NCBI GenBank assembly: GCA_002341185.1
Contig: DDNP01000025.1
Location: 22,342 to 86,341 of the forward strand
Length of the DNA: 64,000 nt
Direction: 5' to 3'
Origin: Candidatus Neomicrothrix sp. UBA2517
GTDB taxonomy: Bacteria; Actinomycetota; Acidimicrobiia; Acidimicrobiales; UBA8592
Shown here: positions 43,722 to 50,803 of the stretch, piece after piece
Layout of the letters: every line of letters begins with the position of its first letter
Position numbering within the stretch: position 1 is the stretch's first letter
The notes under the pieces: model-generated
What the model saw: the letters and a program-made list of their open reading frames with translations, nothing else
What the model was told of the DNA's origin: nothing
Database searches by the model: none
Position numbers and translations under genes: made by a program

Positions 43722-43754
43722 CGCTTTTTATGAACCATAACCAAAGGAGAAAAA

Positions 43755-44090
43755 ATGATAATAACTAATTACACAGCTGAGAAATGGCAAGCATTCGCTC
43801 AGTGCGCTTCTGCATCAGTCAATAAGGATATTTTCTTTTCAGAAGAAATCCATGAGATTGCAGCTGCGAAACGAATATGTTCAAACTGTGAGGTAGTTTC
43901 GCCTTGCCTTCAGGGAGCGTTAGAGCGAAATGAGCCTTGTGGAGTTTGGGGAGGACAATTATTCATTAATGGAAAAATTCTCTCCGTCAAGCGCAGACGA
44001 GGTAGACCATCGAAAGTACCCCGCCCAGAAGAACAGATGCCGACAGTACCTGTTCCTGAGCACCTTCAAGCACTTCTCAAAACTGCTTAA
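43755..44090 (+). CDS. WhiB-family iron-sulfur transcriptional regulator
   Basis: Actinobacterial regulator that binds a 4Fe-4S cluster and usually a sigma factor. The 111-residue protein has cysteines 17, 42, 45 and 51 in the WhiB pattern, the GVWGG turn at residues 63-67, and a basic KRRRGRPSK segment like an AT-hook near residue 78. The C-terminal 30 residues are Pro-rich. An AAAGGAG Shine-Dalgarno precedes the ATG. It is a single gene bounded by a terminator upstream and a long hairpin downstream. The WhiB subclass is not certain. Confidence 0.93.
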   Translation: MIITNYTAEKWQAFAQCASASVNKDIFFSEEIHEIAAAKRICSNCEVVSPCLQGALERNEPCGVWGGQLFINGKILSVKRRRGRPSKVPRPEEQMPTVPVPEHLQALLKTA

Positions 44091-44147
44091 GGAGATTCCT
44101 CTCTCATTCTGTTCGAAGCAACGGTTAAAGCGAGCTTCAACTAATTT

Positions 44148-44180
44148 CTGTTCCCGGTACGCATTTCGTACCGGGAACAG
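44148..44180 (+). terminator. Long perfect hairpin downstream of whiB
   Basis: A 14-base perfect stem CTGTTCCCGGTACG (44148-44161) and its complement (44167-44180) with a 5-base loop. No T-run follows on either strand. It could be a U-tract-less terminator of whiB, or a protein-binding or RNA-stability element before tlpA. Confidence 0.55.
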
Positions 44181-44246
44181 GTGAGAGATGTTTCACACAT
44201 CGGTCAGAAGTACCTAAAAAGACGTTTTAAACGGTAGTTTCAAAAC

Positions 44247-44786
44247 ATGCGTAAAGGGCAAAGGTTGCTAATACTAACTTTAATTATGGCCTCTATTATG
44301 TTATTCACTCTTTCGGCGTGCTCTGACTCTAACGATGATCCAATCTTTGACTTCTCATTCGAACTCACAGACATTAATGGTCAAGAATTTGATAATAAAG
44401 TCCTAGAAGGAAAACCACTCGTTATAAATTTCTTTGCGTCATGGTGTGAACCATGCAAACGAGAAATTAGTGAAATGGAGAATATCTATAACAGATCATA
44501 TAAACCCGAGCTTGCCGCACAGTATTTGGATGACCTAGGAGTAATCTTTGTTGGTATCAACAGTGGGGAGACCGACATCGATAGAGCGAAGGAATTAATT
44601 AATCAAACTGGAGCCTCATATGTCATCCTGTACGGAGATGACGGCACGGTTTTGCAAAATGTAGGAGCCGTAGGTTTACCATTTACTGTGTTTGTTAATT
44701 CAGCAGGTGAGATCGTTGGTACACATTTGACAGCCATGAGTTCAGATGATGTTTATGCCAAACTCAATAAGTATTTTAAGCCATGA
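44247..44786 (+). CDS. TlpA/ResA-like thioredoxin-fold lipoprotein
   Basis: Extracytoplasmic thiol-disulfide oxidoreductase, probably for cytochrome c maturation. The 179-residue protein has a lipoprotein signal peptide with lipobox LSAC (Cys25), then the active site ASWCEPC (Cys67 and Cys70) and the cis-proline in GLPFTVF. It overlaps ccdA by 4 bases, and CcdA would supply reductant. TAGTTT lies 6 bases before the ATG and no Shine-Dalgarno is present, fitting a leaderless transcript. Confidence 0.92.
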   Translation: MRKGQRLLILTLIMASIMLFTLSACSDSNDDPIFDFSFELTDINGQEFDNKVLEGKPLVINFFASWCEPCKREISEMENIYNRSYKPELAAQYLDDLGVIFVGINSGETDIDRAKELINQTGASYVILYGDDGTVLQNVGAVGLPFTVFVNSAGEIVGTHLTAMSSDDVYAKLNKYFKP

Positions 44787-45913
44787 TTAGCGTTGATTTG
44801 GCTTTTCCTTTAGCGGCAGGATTGATAGCTGCTTTCAATCCCTGTGGGTTTGCAATGTTACCTGCGTATTTATCGTATTTTTTAGGGCTTGAATCAAACA
44901 CCGATGATGAATACGAAGCGGGAATTCTTAATGGTTTGAAAGTTTCATTAACCCTTTCGCTTGGCTTCGTATGCGTTTTCGCAATTATAGGAGTCCTCAC
45001 CAACACCATCATTAGCGAAGCGAGTATTGAGAAACAGGCTGGCTACATTACGTTTGGTATCGGAATTTTTCTGGTCATGCTTGGGTTAGTAATGGTTGCT
45101 GGGTATCACCCGGTTTTGAACGTTCCAAGAATCCAGGTTAGAACTTCGAATCGTCAGCTGCCATCAATCTTTCTATTTGGCGTTTCATATGCGTTTGTCT
45201 CAATAGGATGCTCTGCCCCTATCTTTTTCCTAACAGTCGGCGGCTCTTTCAGTCGAGATGGCATTATTAACGGCTCCGCAGTTTTTGTTTCATATGCTCT
45301 GGGCATGAGCATTGTGATTACAGTGCTCACAATAGGTATTTCAATCGCTCGTAGGTCAATAGCTGAAAAATATAAAGGAGTAATGAAATACCTAAACCCA
45401 GTCTCAGGCATATTCTTATCGATTGCTGGTTTCTTTTTGACGGCTTATGGCTGGTGGGAAATACAGGTTTCCAGAGGAAATTACGGCACTAACCCGCTCG
45501 TCGATCTTTCTCTAAGAGGATCTGGAAGAATGAGCAACTGGGTCAATGATGTTGGTGGCGGGCGATTTGCCATGGCATGTTTAATGATCGTGATAGGGGT
45601 CCTAATCGTTGTCTCAGGGACACAGAAAAAAACTAAGCGAGAAAAGGCTATTCCAACTATTATCTTCTTACTTTTTCTTTTGATAGTTGAATTTACTCTC
45701 TACCGCTTTGACCTGCTGATAGTTCCAACCTTGAGAACAGTGACTAATTTTCCTGAACGAATCTCTAACTGGTTTACAGATCCTGTTCGCTGGGCGGCTT
45801 TGTGGGAATTAATCGCATTCTCATTTATTATGTCAATTGTCTGGCCGATCATTCGAACATTGGCTCTTTCCTTGAATACGAAGCTAAAAGTGATGTCATC
45901 TAATGGCGAATAA
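44783..45913 (+). CDS. ccdA: CcdA-like cytochrome c biogenesis thiol transporter
   Basis: Moves reducing equivalents across the membrane to TlpA-type proteins. The 376-residue protein has the six-helix CcdA core with its two redox cysteines in FNPCGFAMLPAYL (near residue 19) and VSIGCSAPIFF (near residue 141). Further C-terminal helices extend beyond the usual CcdA length of about 240 residues. It is translationally coupled to tlpA, supporting apocytochrome c reduction for the many c-type cytochromes in this window. Confidence 0.9.
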   Translation: MISVDLAFPLAAGLIAAFNPCGFAMLPAYLSYFLGLESNTDDEYEAGILNGLKVSLTLSLGFVCVFAIIGVLTNTIISEASIEKQAGYITFGIGIFLVMLGLVMVAGYHPVLNVPRIQVRTSNRQLPSIFLFGVSYAFVSIGCSAPIFFLTVGGSFSRDGIINGSAVFVSYALGMSIVITVLTIGISIARRSIAEKYKGVMKYLNPVSGIFLSIAGFFLTAYGWWEIQVSRGNYGTNPLVDLSLRGSGRMSNWVNDVGGGRFAMACLMIVIGVLIVVSGTQKKTKREKAIPTIIFLLFLLIVEFTLYRFDLLIVPTLRTVTNFPERISNWFTDPVRWAALWELIAFSFIMSIVWPIIRTLALSLNTKLKVMSSNGE

Positions 45914-46523
45914 AATTCTTGAGATACCAAGTGCATACGAAGAACTCTCTATCCGTTCTGAAATTGGGCTTATGTCTTATCACGGAGGCACCCTTGAAAA
46001 AGCTACTGATGCTATTGCTAGAGAAACTGCAGAACAGAGCGGTGCTTCATATTACGGATTGATACAAACCAATGATGACCCTCTTCACTTCCCTTCTACA
46101 GAGCTATTCGAATACGCCAGCAATAATCTCAATGTATTCTTTCAACACGTCAAAGTAGTTATAACCATTCACGGGTACGGACGAGAGAGTCTATTCCACT
46201 CTGTTCTGCTAGGTGGAAGAAACAGAGCGCTTGCATCACATATCGCATCTTTTCTTAAAATGGCCCTTCCTGATTATTCTTTTGAAAACGACCTTGATGA
46301 GATTCCAAAAGAATTACGAGGGTTACACCCCAAGAATCCCGTTAACATTCCAGAATTTGCTGGGGTCCAAGTTGAGTTACCTCCAACACTTCGATGGAAC
46401 AGAGAGGAATGGGGATGGTCAGATAATGGAGGCATCGGTAGGGCGAAACATGTTGACGACATTATTCACGCGTTAAGTGAAGCAATTAAAGCTTTGCCGC
46501 TAAAGACTTACCTAAATGAATAG
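45903..46523 (+). CDS. Poly-gamma-glutamate hydrolase family protein
   Basis: A 206-residue protein resembling the zinc-dependent phage-type poly-gamma-glutamate hydrolases (DUF867). The visible family features are SEIGLMSYHGGTLEKATDAI near the start, a His-containing VVITIHGYG segment near residue 85, LLGGRNRALASHI, and GIGRAKHVDDIIHALS-type C-terminal helices. No signal peptide is seen, so it is predicted cytoplasmic. It overlaps ccdA by 11 bases. The substrate in this organism is unknown. Confidence 0.72.
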   Translation: MANKILEIPSAYEELSIRSEIGLMSYHGGTLEKATDAIARETAEQSGASYYGLIQTNDDPLHFPSTELFEYASNNLNVFFQHVKVVITIHGYGRESLFHSVLLGGRNRALASHIASFLKMALPDYSFENDLDEIPKELRGLHPKNPVNIPEFAGVQVELPPTLRWNREEWGWSDNGGIGRAKHVDDIIHALSEAIKALPLKTYLNE

Positions 46524-46621
46524 GCCCCTGTTGGAAGCAGAGACCTAACCGTTTCCAGTCAATTCACAAGGAGCTTTCAAAATCTTTGCGTACTGTGGTA
46601 TCTGCCCCCAACAAGGGCCTA
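46521..46621 (+). ncRNA. Structured element with a long closing stem
   Basis: A 14-base inverted repeat with one mismatch (46521-46534 and 46608-46621) encloses 73 bases. Inside it a second stem, GCAGA/TCTGC, followed by CC/GG after a small internal loop continues the helix, so about 20 pairs can form around a 50-base centre. The left arm begins at the stop codon of the preceding gene. It is followed by a T-rich stretch. It may be a complex terminator, a structured 3' UTR or a small RNA. I do not recognise a known RNA family. Confidence 0.4.
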
Positions 46622-46693
46622 TTTCTATTAAAGACATAGAACCAGACAAATACCTAGTCATGAAGCATGACTTAACAAAACCGTAACAAAAAG

Positions 46694-46718
46694 ATTGGAG
46701 GGGCATTAGCCCCTCCAA
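46694..46718 (-). terminator. Rho-independent terminator of the pdxH operon
   Basis: A perfect 10-base stem TTGGAGGGGC / GCCCCTCCAA (46695-46704 and 46709-46718) with loop ATTA. On the minus strand it is followed by TCTTTTTG, so it ends transcription of pdxH and the 102-residue gene. Confidence 0.8.
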
Positions 46719-46744
46719 TAAGTGTTATAGATTTTCTTATTGAG

Positions 46745-47053
46745 TTACATTACCTTTTGTCTAATTGCATAATGTAAAGAACCTGGAACAATAAGCCCTA
46801 CTGATTTCTCGTATAGCGCTAACCAGTCTTCATTTTCTGACAGCTTCACATTACTTTGATTCAAATCTTCCATAGAAGCAAAGTTAGAAACAAAGAACAG
46901 TTCAGAAATATCACCAGTCAAAGGCCTGACGAGCCCTACTTCATCCCCTGAAATAGATGTCGCCATTTCAGCCACCTCGAGACAAAAAGCAGTTGCTTCC
47001 ATTTGTTTAGGTGACTCGACTCTAAAATTCCAGTAAACTCCAGCAGTTCTCAA
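46745..47053 (-). CDS. Unknown 102-residue protein, possible dimeric alpha-beta barrel
   Basis: I do not recognise this protein with confidence. The sequence has the length and strand-helix rhythm of small ferredoxin-like barrels (for example GVYWNFRVESPKQMEATAF and ISELFFVSNFASMEDLN), but no diagnostic motif. The start is TTG with an imperfect upstream AAGGGA, and a later start is possible. It follows pdxH by 19 bases and is closed by a terminator, so it is part of the same operon. Confidence 0.6.
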   Translation of the reverse strand: MRTAGVYWNFRVESPKQMEATAFCLEVAEMATSISGDEVGLVRPLTGDISELFFVSNFASMEDLNQSNVKLSENEDWLALYEKSVGLIVPGSLHYAIRQKVM

Positions 47054-47072
47054 TCCCTTATCGCTTAGTTTC

Positions 47073-47708
47073 TTACGGAGCTAATCTCTCCACGGACCAT
47101 ACTCGTTTACTTTTGGCAAAACGAAACCTGTCATGAAGGCGGTCTTTTCTTCCTTGCCAAAACTCAATAGATAAAGGTCTCACTCTGTACCCGCCCCAGT
47201 GGCTTGGTCGAGGCACTTCAATATCAGCGAATTTATTCTCGTACTGTTCGTATTGTTCTGCAAGAATGCCGCGGTTATCTATTGTTTTACTTTGCGGGGA
47301 CGACCATGCCCCTATCTTGTGCCCCCTCGGTCGTGATGCAAAGTATTCATCGGACTCTTTCGCTGTAGCCTTTTCTATGGTTCCAAGAACCCGAACCTGA
47401 CGTTCCAAGGGTAACCATCCGAAAGTTAATGAAACATTAGGGTTGTTTTGAAATGAAGTAGCTTTATCACTTTGGTAATTAGTAAAGAACATAAATCCTT
47501 CCTCATCAACCCTCCTTACCAATACGAAGCGTGATGTTGGAAAATTATCTTCATTGATTCCAGAAATAACTGCTGCATCAGGTTCATGAATTCCTTCAGA
47601 TACGGCATCCTGATGCCACCGTTTGAATTGAATAATGGGGTCTTTGTCAAGTGGGAAATCATCCGAATGCATTGTTCGTCCTATGTTCACTACATCCCAT
47701 CTTTGCAC
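47073..47708 (-). CDS. pdxH: Pyridoxamine/pyridoxine 5'-phosphate oxidase
   Basis: FMN enzyme that makes pyridoxal phosphate. The 211-residue protein has the family segments FKRWHQDAVSEGIHEPDAA, FPTSRFVLVRRVDEEGFMFFTNY (FMN and substrate contacts), LPLERQVRVLGTIEK, HKIGAWSSPQS and the C-terminal WGGYRVRPLSIEFWQGRKDRLHDR. The start at GTG 47708 is uncertain; ATG 47672 with an AGGA upstream would give a protein 12 residues shorter. Confidence 0.94.
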   Translation of the reverse strand: MQRWDVVNIGRTMHSDDFPLDKDPIIQFKRWHQDAVSEGIHEPDAAVISGINEDNFPTSRFVLVRRVDEEGFMFFTNYQSDKATSFQNNPNVSLTFGWLPLERQVRVLGTIEKATAKESDEYFASRPRGHKIGAWSSPQSKTIDNRGILAEQYEQYENKFADIEVPRPSHWGGYRVRPLSIEFWQGRKDRLHDRFRFAKSKRVWSVERLAP

Positions 47709-47807
47709 ATACCTTTCGTATCAAAGAAGCTGAATTGCCTTGACCGAAAAAATTAGTATTGGATTTAGGTCACCAAAACCTATTAACTTGCTGTAACGTC
47801 TTTGCCT

Positions 47808-48188
47808 GTGGATATAAGAACGTTTCTTTTTGTTGCTATTGGCGGAATGACAGGGGCAGTCTCACGATGGGGGTTACTGGAGATACTGCCGGACAATAAC
47901 TCATGGCCATGGCAAATCTTCATCGTTAACATGATCGGAAGTTGTATTCTTGGAGTCATAGTCTCAAAACCTTTCCAGAGACTCTCACCCCGGTCTATCT
48001 CGGCGCTAGCAACAGGATTGTGTGGTTCCTTCACAACATTTTCTATGTTTTCCTTAGATCTAGCTGAACTGATTAGAAGCAACCAGATATCCATCGCTTT
48101 GACTTATTTAGGATTATCAGTCATCGGGGGGTTGATTCTTTTCTTATTATCAAAATCGTTTTTTAATCGAGTTGGGATCTCCAAATGA
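47808..48188 (+). CDS. crcB: Fluoride channel Fluc/CrcB, first subunit
   Basis: Small membrane protein exporting fluoride. About 126 residues with four predicted helices and the Fluc motifs GGMTGAVSRWGLLE, VNMIGSCILGV and GLCGSFTTFSMFSLD, which includes the Phe-box region. I prefer GTG at 47808; TTG at 47802 is the alternative. TAACGT lies 8 bases before the GTG. It overlaps the next crcB gene by 4 bases, the usual pairing for heterodimeric Fluc. Confidence 0.9.
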   Translation: MDIRTFLFVAIGGMTGAVSRWGLLEILPDNNSWPWQIFIVNMIGSCILGVIVSKPFQRLSPRSISALATGLCGSFTTFSMFSLDLAELIRSNQISIALTYLGLSVIGGLILFLLSKSFFNRVGISK

Positions 48189-48571
48189 GTTTGCCTCTTT
48201 TAGACTCCTTTGCATTCACTGAAGGCAATTTCTTTCTTTGTACAATTCTTTTTTTATTCTTTGCAGGCCTTGGGACATCAATACGATGGCGTTTACAGAA
48301 TTTAAGTCTCTGGGATGATTGGATCAGCACAGCATTACTGAATACCTTCTCGTCATTCTTTATTGGTTTCTTGATTGCTTCAAATCCCGCAAGTGAAGTC
48401 ATCACTATTTTTGGAGTTGGGCTTTTAGGTTCTTTATCAACATTTTCAACAGTTATTATGCAGTCGGGAGCAGCCATTGAAAATAGAAAGGGCAAGACAT
48501 CAGTATTTATTCTTGGGTCAAATATCATTCTTGGTGTTTTATTTGCTTATATTGGATTAAAGCTTGCATGA
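48185..48571 (+). CDS. crcB: Fluoride channel Fluc/CrcB, second subunit
   Basis: A 128-residue partner of the preceding CrcB. It has four predicted helices, GLGTSIRWRLQNL, LLNTFSSFFIGFL and GLLGSLSTFSTVIMQSG, with the family glycine and Thr-Phe-Ser motifs, but it diverges more than its partner (the usual Asn-x-x-Gly is NTFSS). Paired unequal Fluc subunits assembling as heterodimers are known in other bacteria. The DsbA-like gene with the in-frame TGA follows after 13 bases. Confidence 0.85.
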   Translation: MSLPLLDSFAFTEGNFFLCTILFLFFAGLGTSIRWRLQNLSLWDDWISTALLNTFSSFFIGFLIASNPASEVITIFGVGLLGSLSTFSTVIMQSGAAIENRKGKTSVFILGSNIILGVLFAYIGLKLA

Positions 48572-48584
48572 CGGGATGGCATTG

Positions 48585-49214
48585 ATGGACGAACCTATTG
48601 ATTTGATTGTCTGGTCGGACTTTCTTTGACCATGGTGTTATGTCGGGACCGTGCGTCTTGACGAAGTAAAGGATCACTTTGGAGATCAGATAAGCATTAC
48701 GTGGAAAAGCTTTCTCCTTAAACCTGAGTCTAAAACTCCGGACAGAGAAAAGTTTATTAGGTATACGCAAGGGTGGGAACGTATGGCTTCATTAGAACCC
48801 AAAACTTCCTTTGTTCCTTGGGCTACTTCAAGTAATCCACCAACCGGAAGCCTCCCAGCTCAAGTTGCACAGAAAATTATCTCGGCAGAAGCACCCGAAT
48901 ATGCTGAATCTATGCATCATTTATTACTTGAAGCATATTTTAAGAAAAACCTTGATATTTCTGATTGGTCCGTTCTCGCCAATATCGCGAACAAAGTAGG
49001 TTTTGGTGAGGCAAAGTTCAATTCATTAGTTGATACCCAGCGATTAGAACTCTCTAAAAAAGTGATTGACGAGCATAATGAAGCAATTAACCAAGGCATT
49101 ACGTCAGTTCCTACAGTGTTGATTAATCACGTACTTCCGGTTCCTGGAGCTCAAGAAACTGAAACGTATATTAACTGGATTAGCCGACTCATTGAGAGAA
49201 AGAACCAGAATTAA
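48585..49214 (+). CDS. Probable selenocysteine-containing DsbA/FrnE-like oxidoreductase
   Basis: Thiol-disulfide oxidoreductase of the DsbA superfamily, FrnE-like branch (no signal peptide, so cytoplasmic). The frame starts ATG 48585 and reads IDLIVWSDFL, then TGA at 48627-48629, then PWCYVGTVRLDEV and on without interruption to 49214. The TGA falls exactly where homologues have the first Cys of CPWC, giving U15-P-W-C18. The cis-proline motif GITSVPTVLIN lies near residue 178. A hairpin at 48642-48662 fits the bacterial SECIS. A conventional caller would start at GTG 48651 and lose the active site. Alternatives are a nonsense mutation or a sequence error. It lies 13 bases after crcB, in the same direction. 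Confidence 0.82.
48642..48662 (+). promoter_or_regulatory. Putative bacterial SECIS hairpin
   Basis: An 8-base-pair stem, GTCGGGAC (48642-48649) with GTCTTGAC (48655-48662), containing two G-U pairs, and the 5-base loop CGTGC. The loop begins 21 bases after the TGA and has G as its second base. This matches the general bacterial SECIS rules as I remember them (apical loop 3-14 bases, a G in the first two loop positions, about 16-37 bases after the UGA). Confidence 0.65.
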
Positions 49215-50704
49215 TCGCTTCTTCTTTTGATTATTTCTTTGAGTGCTCGCCTGTTAATTTTGTCGGTCGTATTACGGGGAATGGATTCAACATAAATAAC
49301 CTCTTCTGGTAACTTATACGCTGCTAGCTTGTCTGCCCCAAATGACCGTAAATCATTAATCGTTATTGGTACACACCCATCCTCTAAAACAATGACTGCC
49401 ACCCCTATCTCTCCCATTATTTCATCTGGTCTAGGGATGATAACTACCTCCGCAATTGAAGGATGTTCAGAGAAAATTCCTTCCACCTCTAGTGGGTAGA
49501 CGTTGTAGCCGCCCCGAATGAACATTTCAGTGGTTCGACCAGCCAATATGAAATATCCTTCAGTTGTCTGACAGGCAAGATCACCTGTTTTAAGCCATTG
49601 TTGATCAAATACTTTTGCTGTCTCTTCTGGGTCATTCCAGTAACAACTCATCACAGCGGGTGACGATATCCAAATCTCCCCGGTCTCTCCGCTTGGTAGT
49701 TCTGAACCGGAAGAATCGCAGATTTTTGCTTTAACGCCTTCTCGTGGTCGTCCGATAGTGTGTAAAGCCTCATAGTCATCTGCAGTTAACGAGGTTCCCA
49801 AACCTATTCCACCGGATTCAGTTGAACTGTACCTCACTGACCAAGGAGCACCGAAGGTTTCACGGCCTTTCTTGATTAGATTTACTGATGCGTATGCCCC
49901 GCCAGTAACGATTGCTTTTACTGAGCTAAAGTCAAGATCTTCGATGCCATCTTGCTTGAGCATCAATGCGATTTGAGGAGCGATCGCGCTGACAGATAAC
50001 ATCTTGTATTCGTGAATTAACTGAAGTATTTCTTTTGCATTCCATTTCTGAATGAGGTGGGTAGTACCTGCGGTAGCTAGTAACCATGGCAACTTTGTCA
50101 TAACTCCTACGTGTGCAAATTCCGTACTCGCATATCGGTGACCTCCTCCTCCCCAAGACCCTCCCGTATCTAGTTCGCTAATCGCTCTTAGTTGTCTATT
50201 AGTAAACAATGCTCCTTTGGGCCTACCGGAGCTTCCAGATGTAAAACAAATACACACTGGCCTGTCGTCGTCATCTTCCAGTGGTTGTGGAGACCCACCG
50301 GTAACCCTTTGGCTTCGAATAAATTCTGTCTCATTGAGCACGATTGTAGTTTTGCGGTACTGGTCTCCAACCCCGCCATCATGTCCCTTAGCTGTAATAA
50401 CTAGAACTGGATTTAAAGTACCGAGGGTTTTTGATCTTTCCAGTGATGCAAAACGTGGATTTATTCCAGCGGTGATTGCGCCAATCTTTGCTAATGCAAG
50501 ATAGCTGACGATATATTCAATGCAGCTTGGCAACGACAGCCCTACAACAGACCCTTCCGATATTCCTTCGTTTGTTAACCAGACTGCCATTTCATCGGAG
50601 ATGACATCAAGTTCTTTGTACGTGATCTGTTTGCCGTCCGAGCTTACGTATGCAACATTCTCGCCATGCGTGGCAGAAACTGATTTAATAACGCTGGGAA
50701 TCAT
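49211..50704 (-). CDS. AMP-dependent acyl-CoA synthetase/ligase
   Basis: Adenylate-forming enzyme that activates a carboxylic acid to its CoA thioester. The 497-residue protein has the P-loop CFTSGSSGRPKGALFTN near residue 153, the A5 region RYSSTESGG, the A7 motif WLKTGDLACQTTEGYFILAGR and the C-terminal A8 hinge followed by PLEVEGIFSEHPSI. The catalytic lysine is in NTTDKINRRAL. The substrate cannot be told from sequence; a fatty or aromatic acid is likely. It converges on the DsbA-like gene with a 4-base overlap. Confidence 0.9.
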   Translation of the reverse strand: MIPSVIKSVSATHGENVAYVSSDGKQITYKELDVISDEMAVWLTNEGISEGSVVGLSLPSCIEYIVSYLALAKIGAITAGINPRFASLERSKTLGTLNPVLVITAKGHDGGVGDQYRKTTIVLNETEFIRSQRVTGGSPQPLEDDDDRPVCICFTSGSSGRPKGALFTNRQLRAISELDTGGSWGGGGHRYASTEFAHVGVMTKLPWLLATAGTTHLIQKWNAKEILQLIHEYKMLSVSAIAPQIALMLKQDGIEDLDFSSVKAIVTGGAYASVNLIKKGRETFGAPWSVRYSSTESGGIGLGTSLTADDYEALHTIGRPREGVKAKICDSSGSELPSGETGEIWISSPAVMSCYWNDPEETAKVFDQQWLKTGDLACQTTEGYFILAGRTTEMFIRGGYNVYPLEVEGIFSEHPSIAEVVIIPRPDEIMGEIGVAVIVLEDGCVPITINDLRSFGADKLAAYKLPEEVIYVESIPRNTTDKINRRALKEIIKRRSD

Positions 50705-50803
50705 GAGGTCAAGTTTCCCACTTGATAGACCGTTTTAACAGCTGTAGCGATAAATCTTCATATTTTTTGCAGGTATTTTCATTTTGGATATGTGTAGGAC
50801 GTA

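Noticed and set aside
44040..44087. The C-terminus of WhiB reads VPEHLQALLKTA, which resembles the respiratory N-terminal tag.
   Set aside because: Only Pro-Glu-His-Leu matches well, it is C-terminal and not N-terminal, and WhiB proteins often have Pro-rich ends. Likely coincidence.
48651..49214. The DsbA-like gene as a simple truncated gene starting at GTG 48651.
   Set aside because: The upstream in-frame codons encode the missing start of the family fold right up to the TGA at the catalytic Cys, so the truncated model discards the active site.
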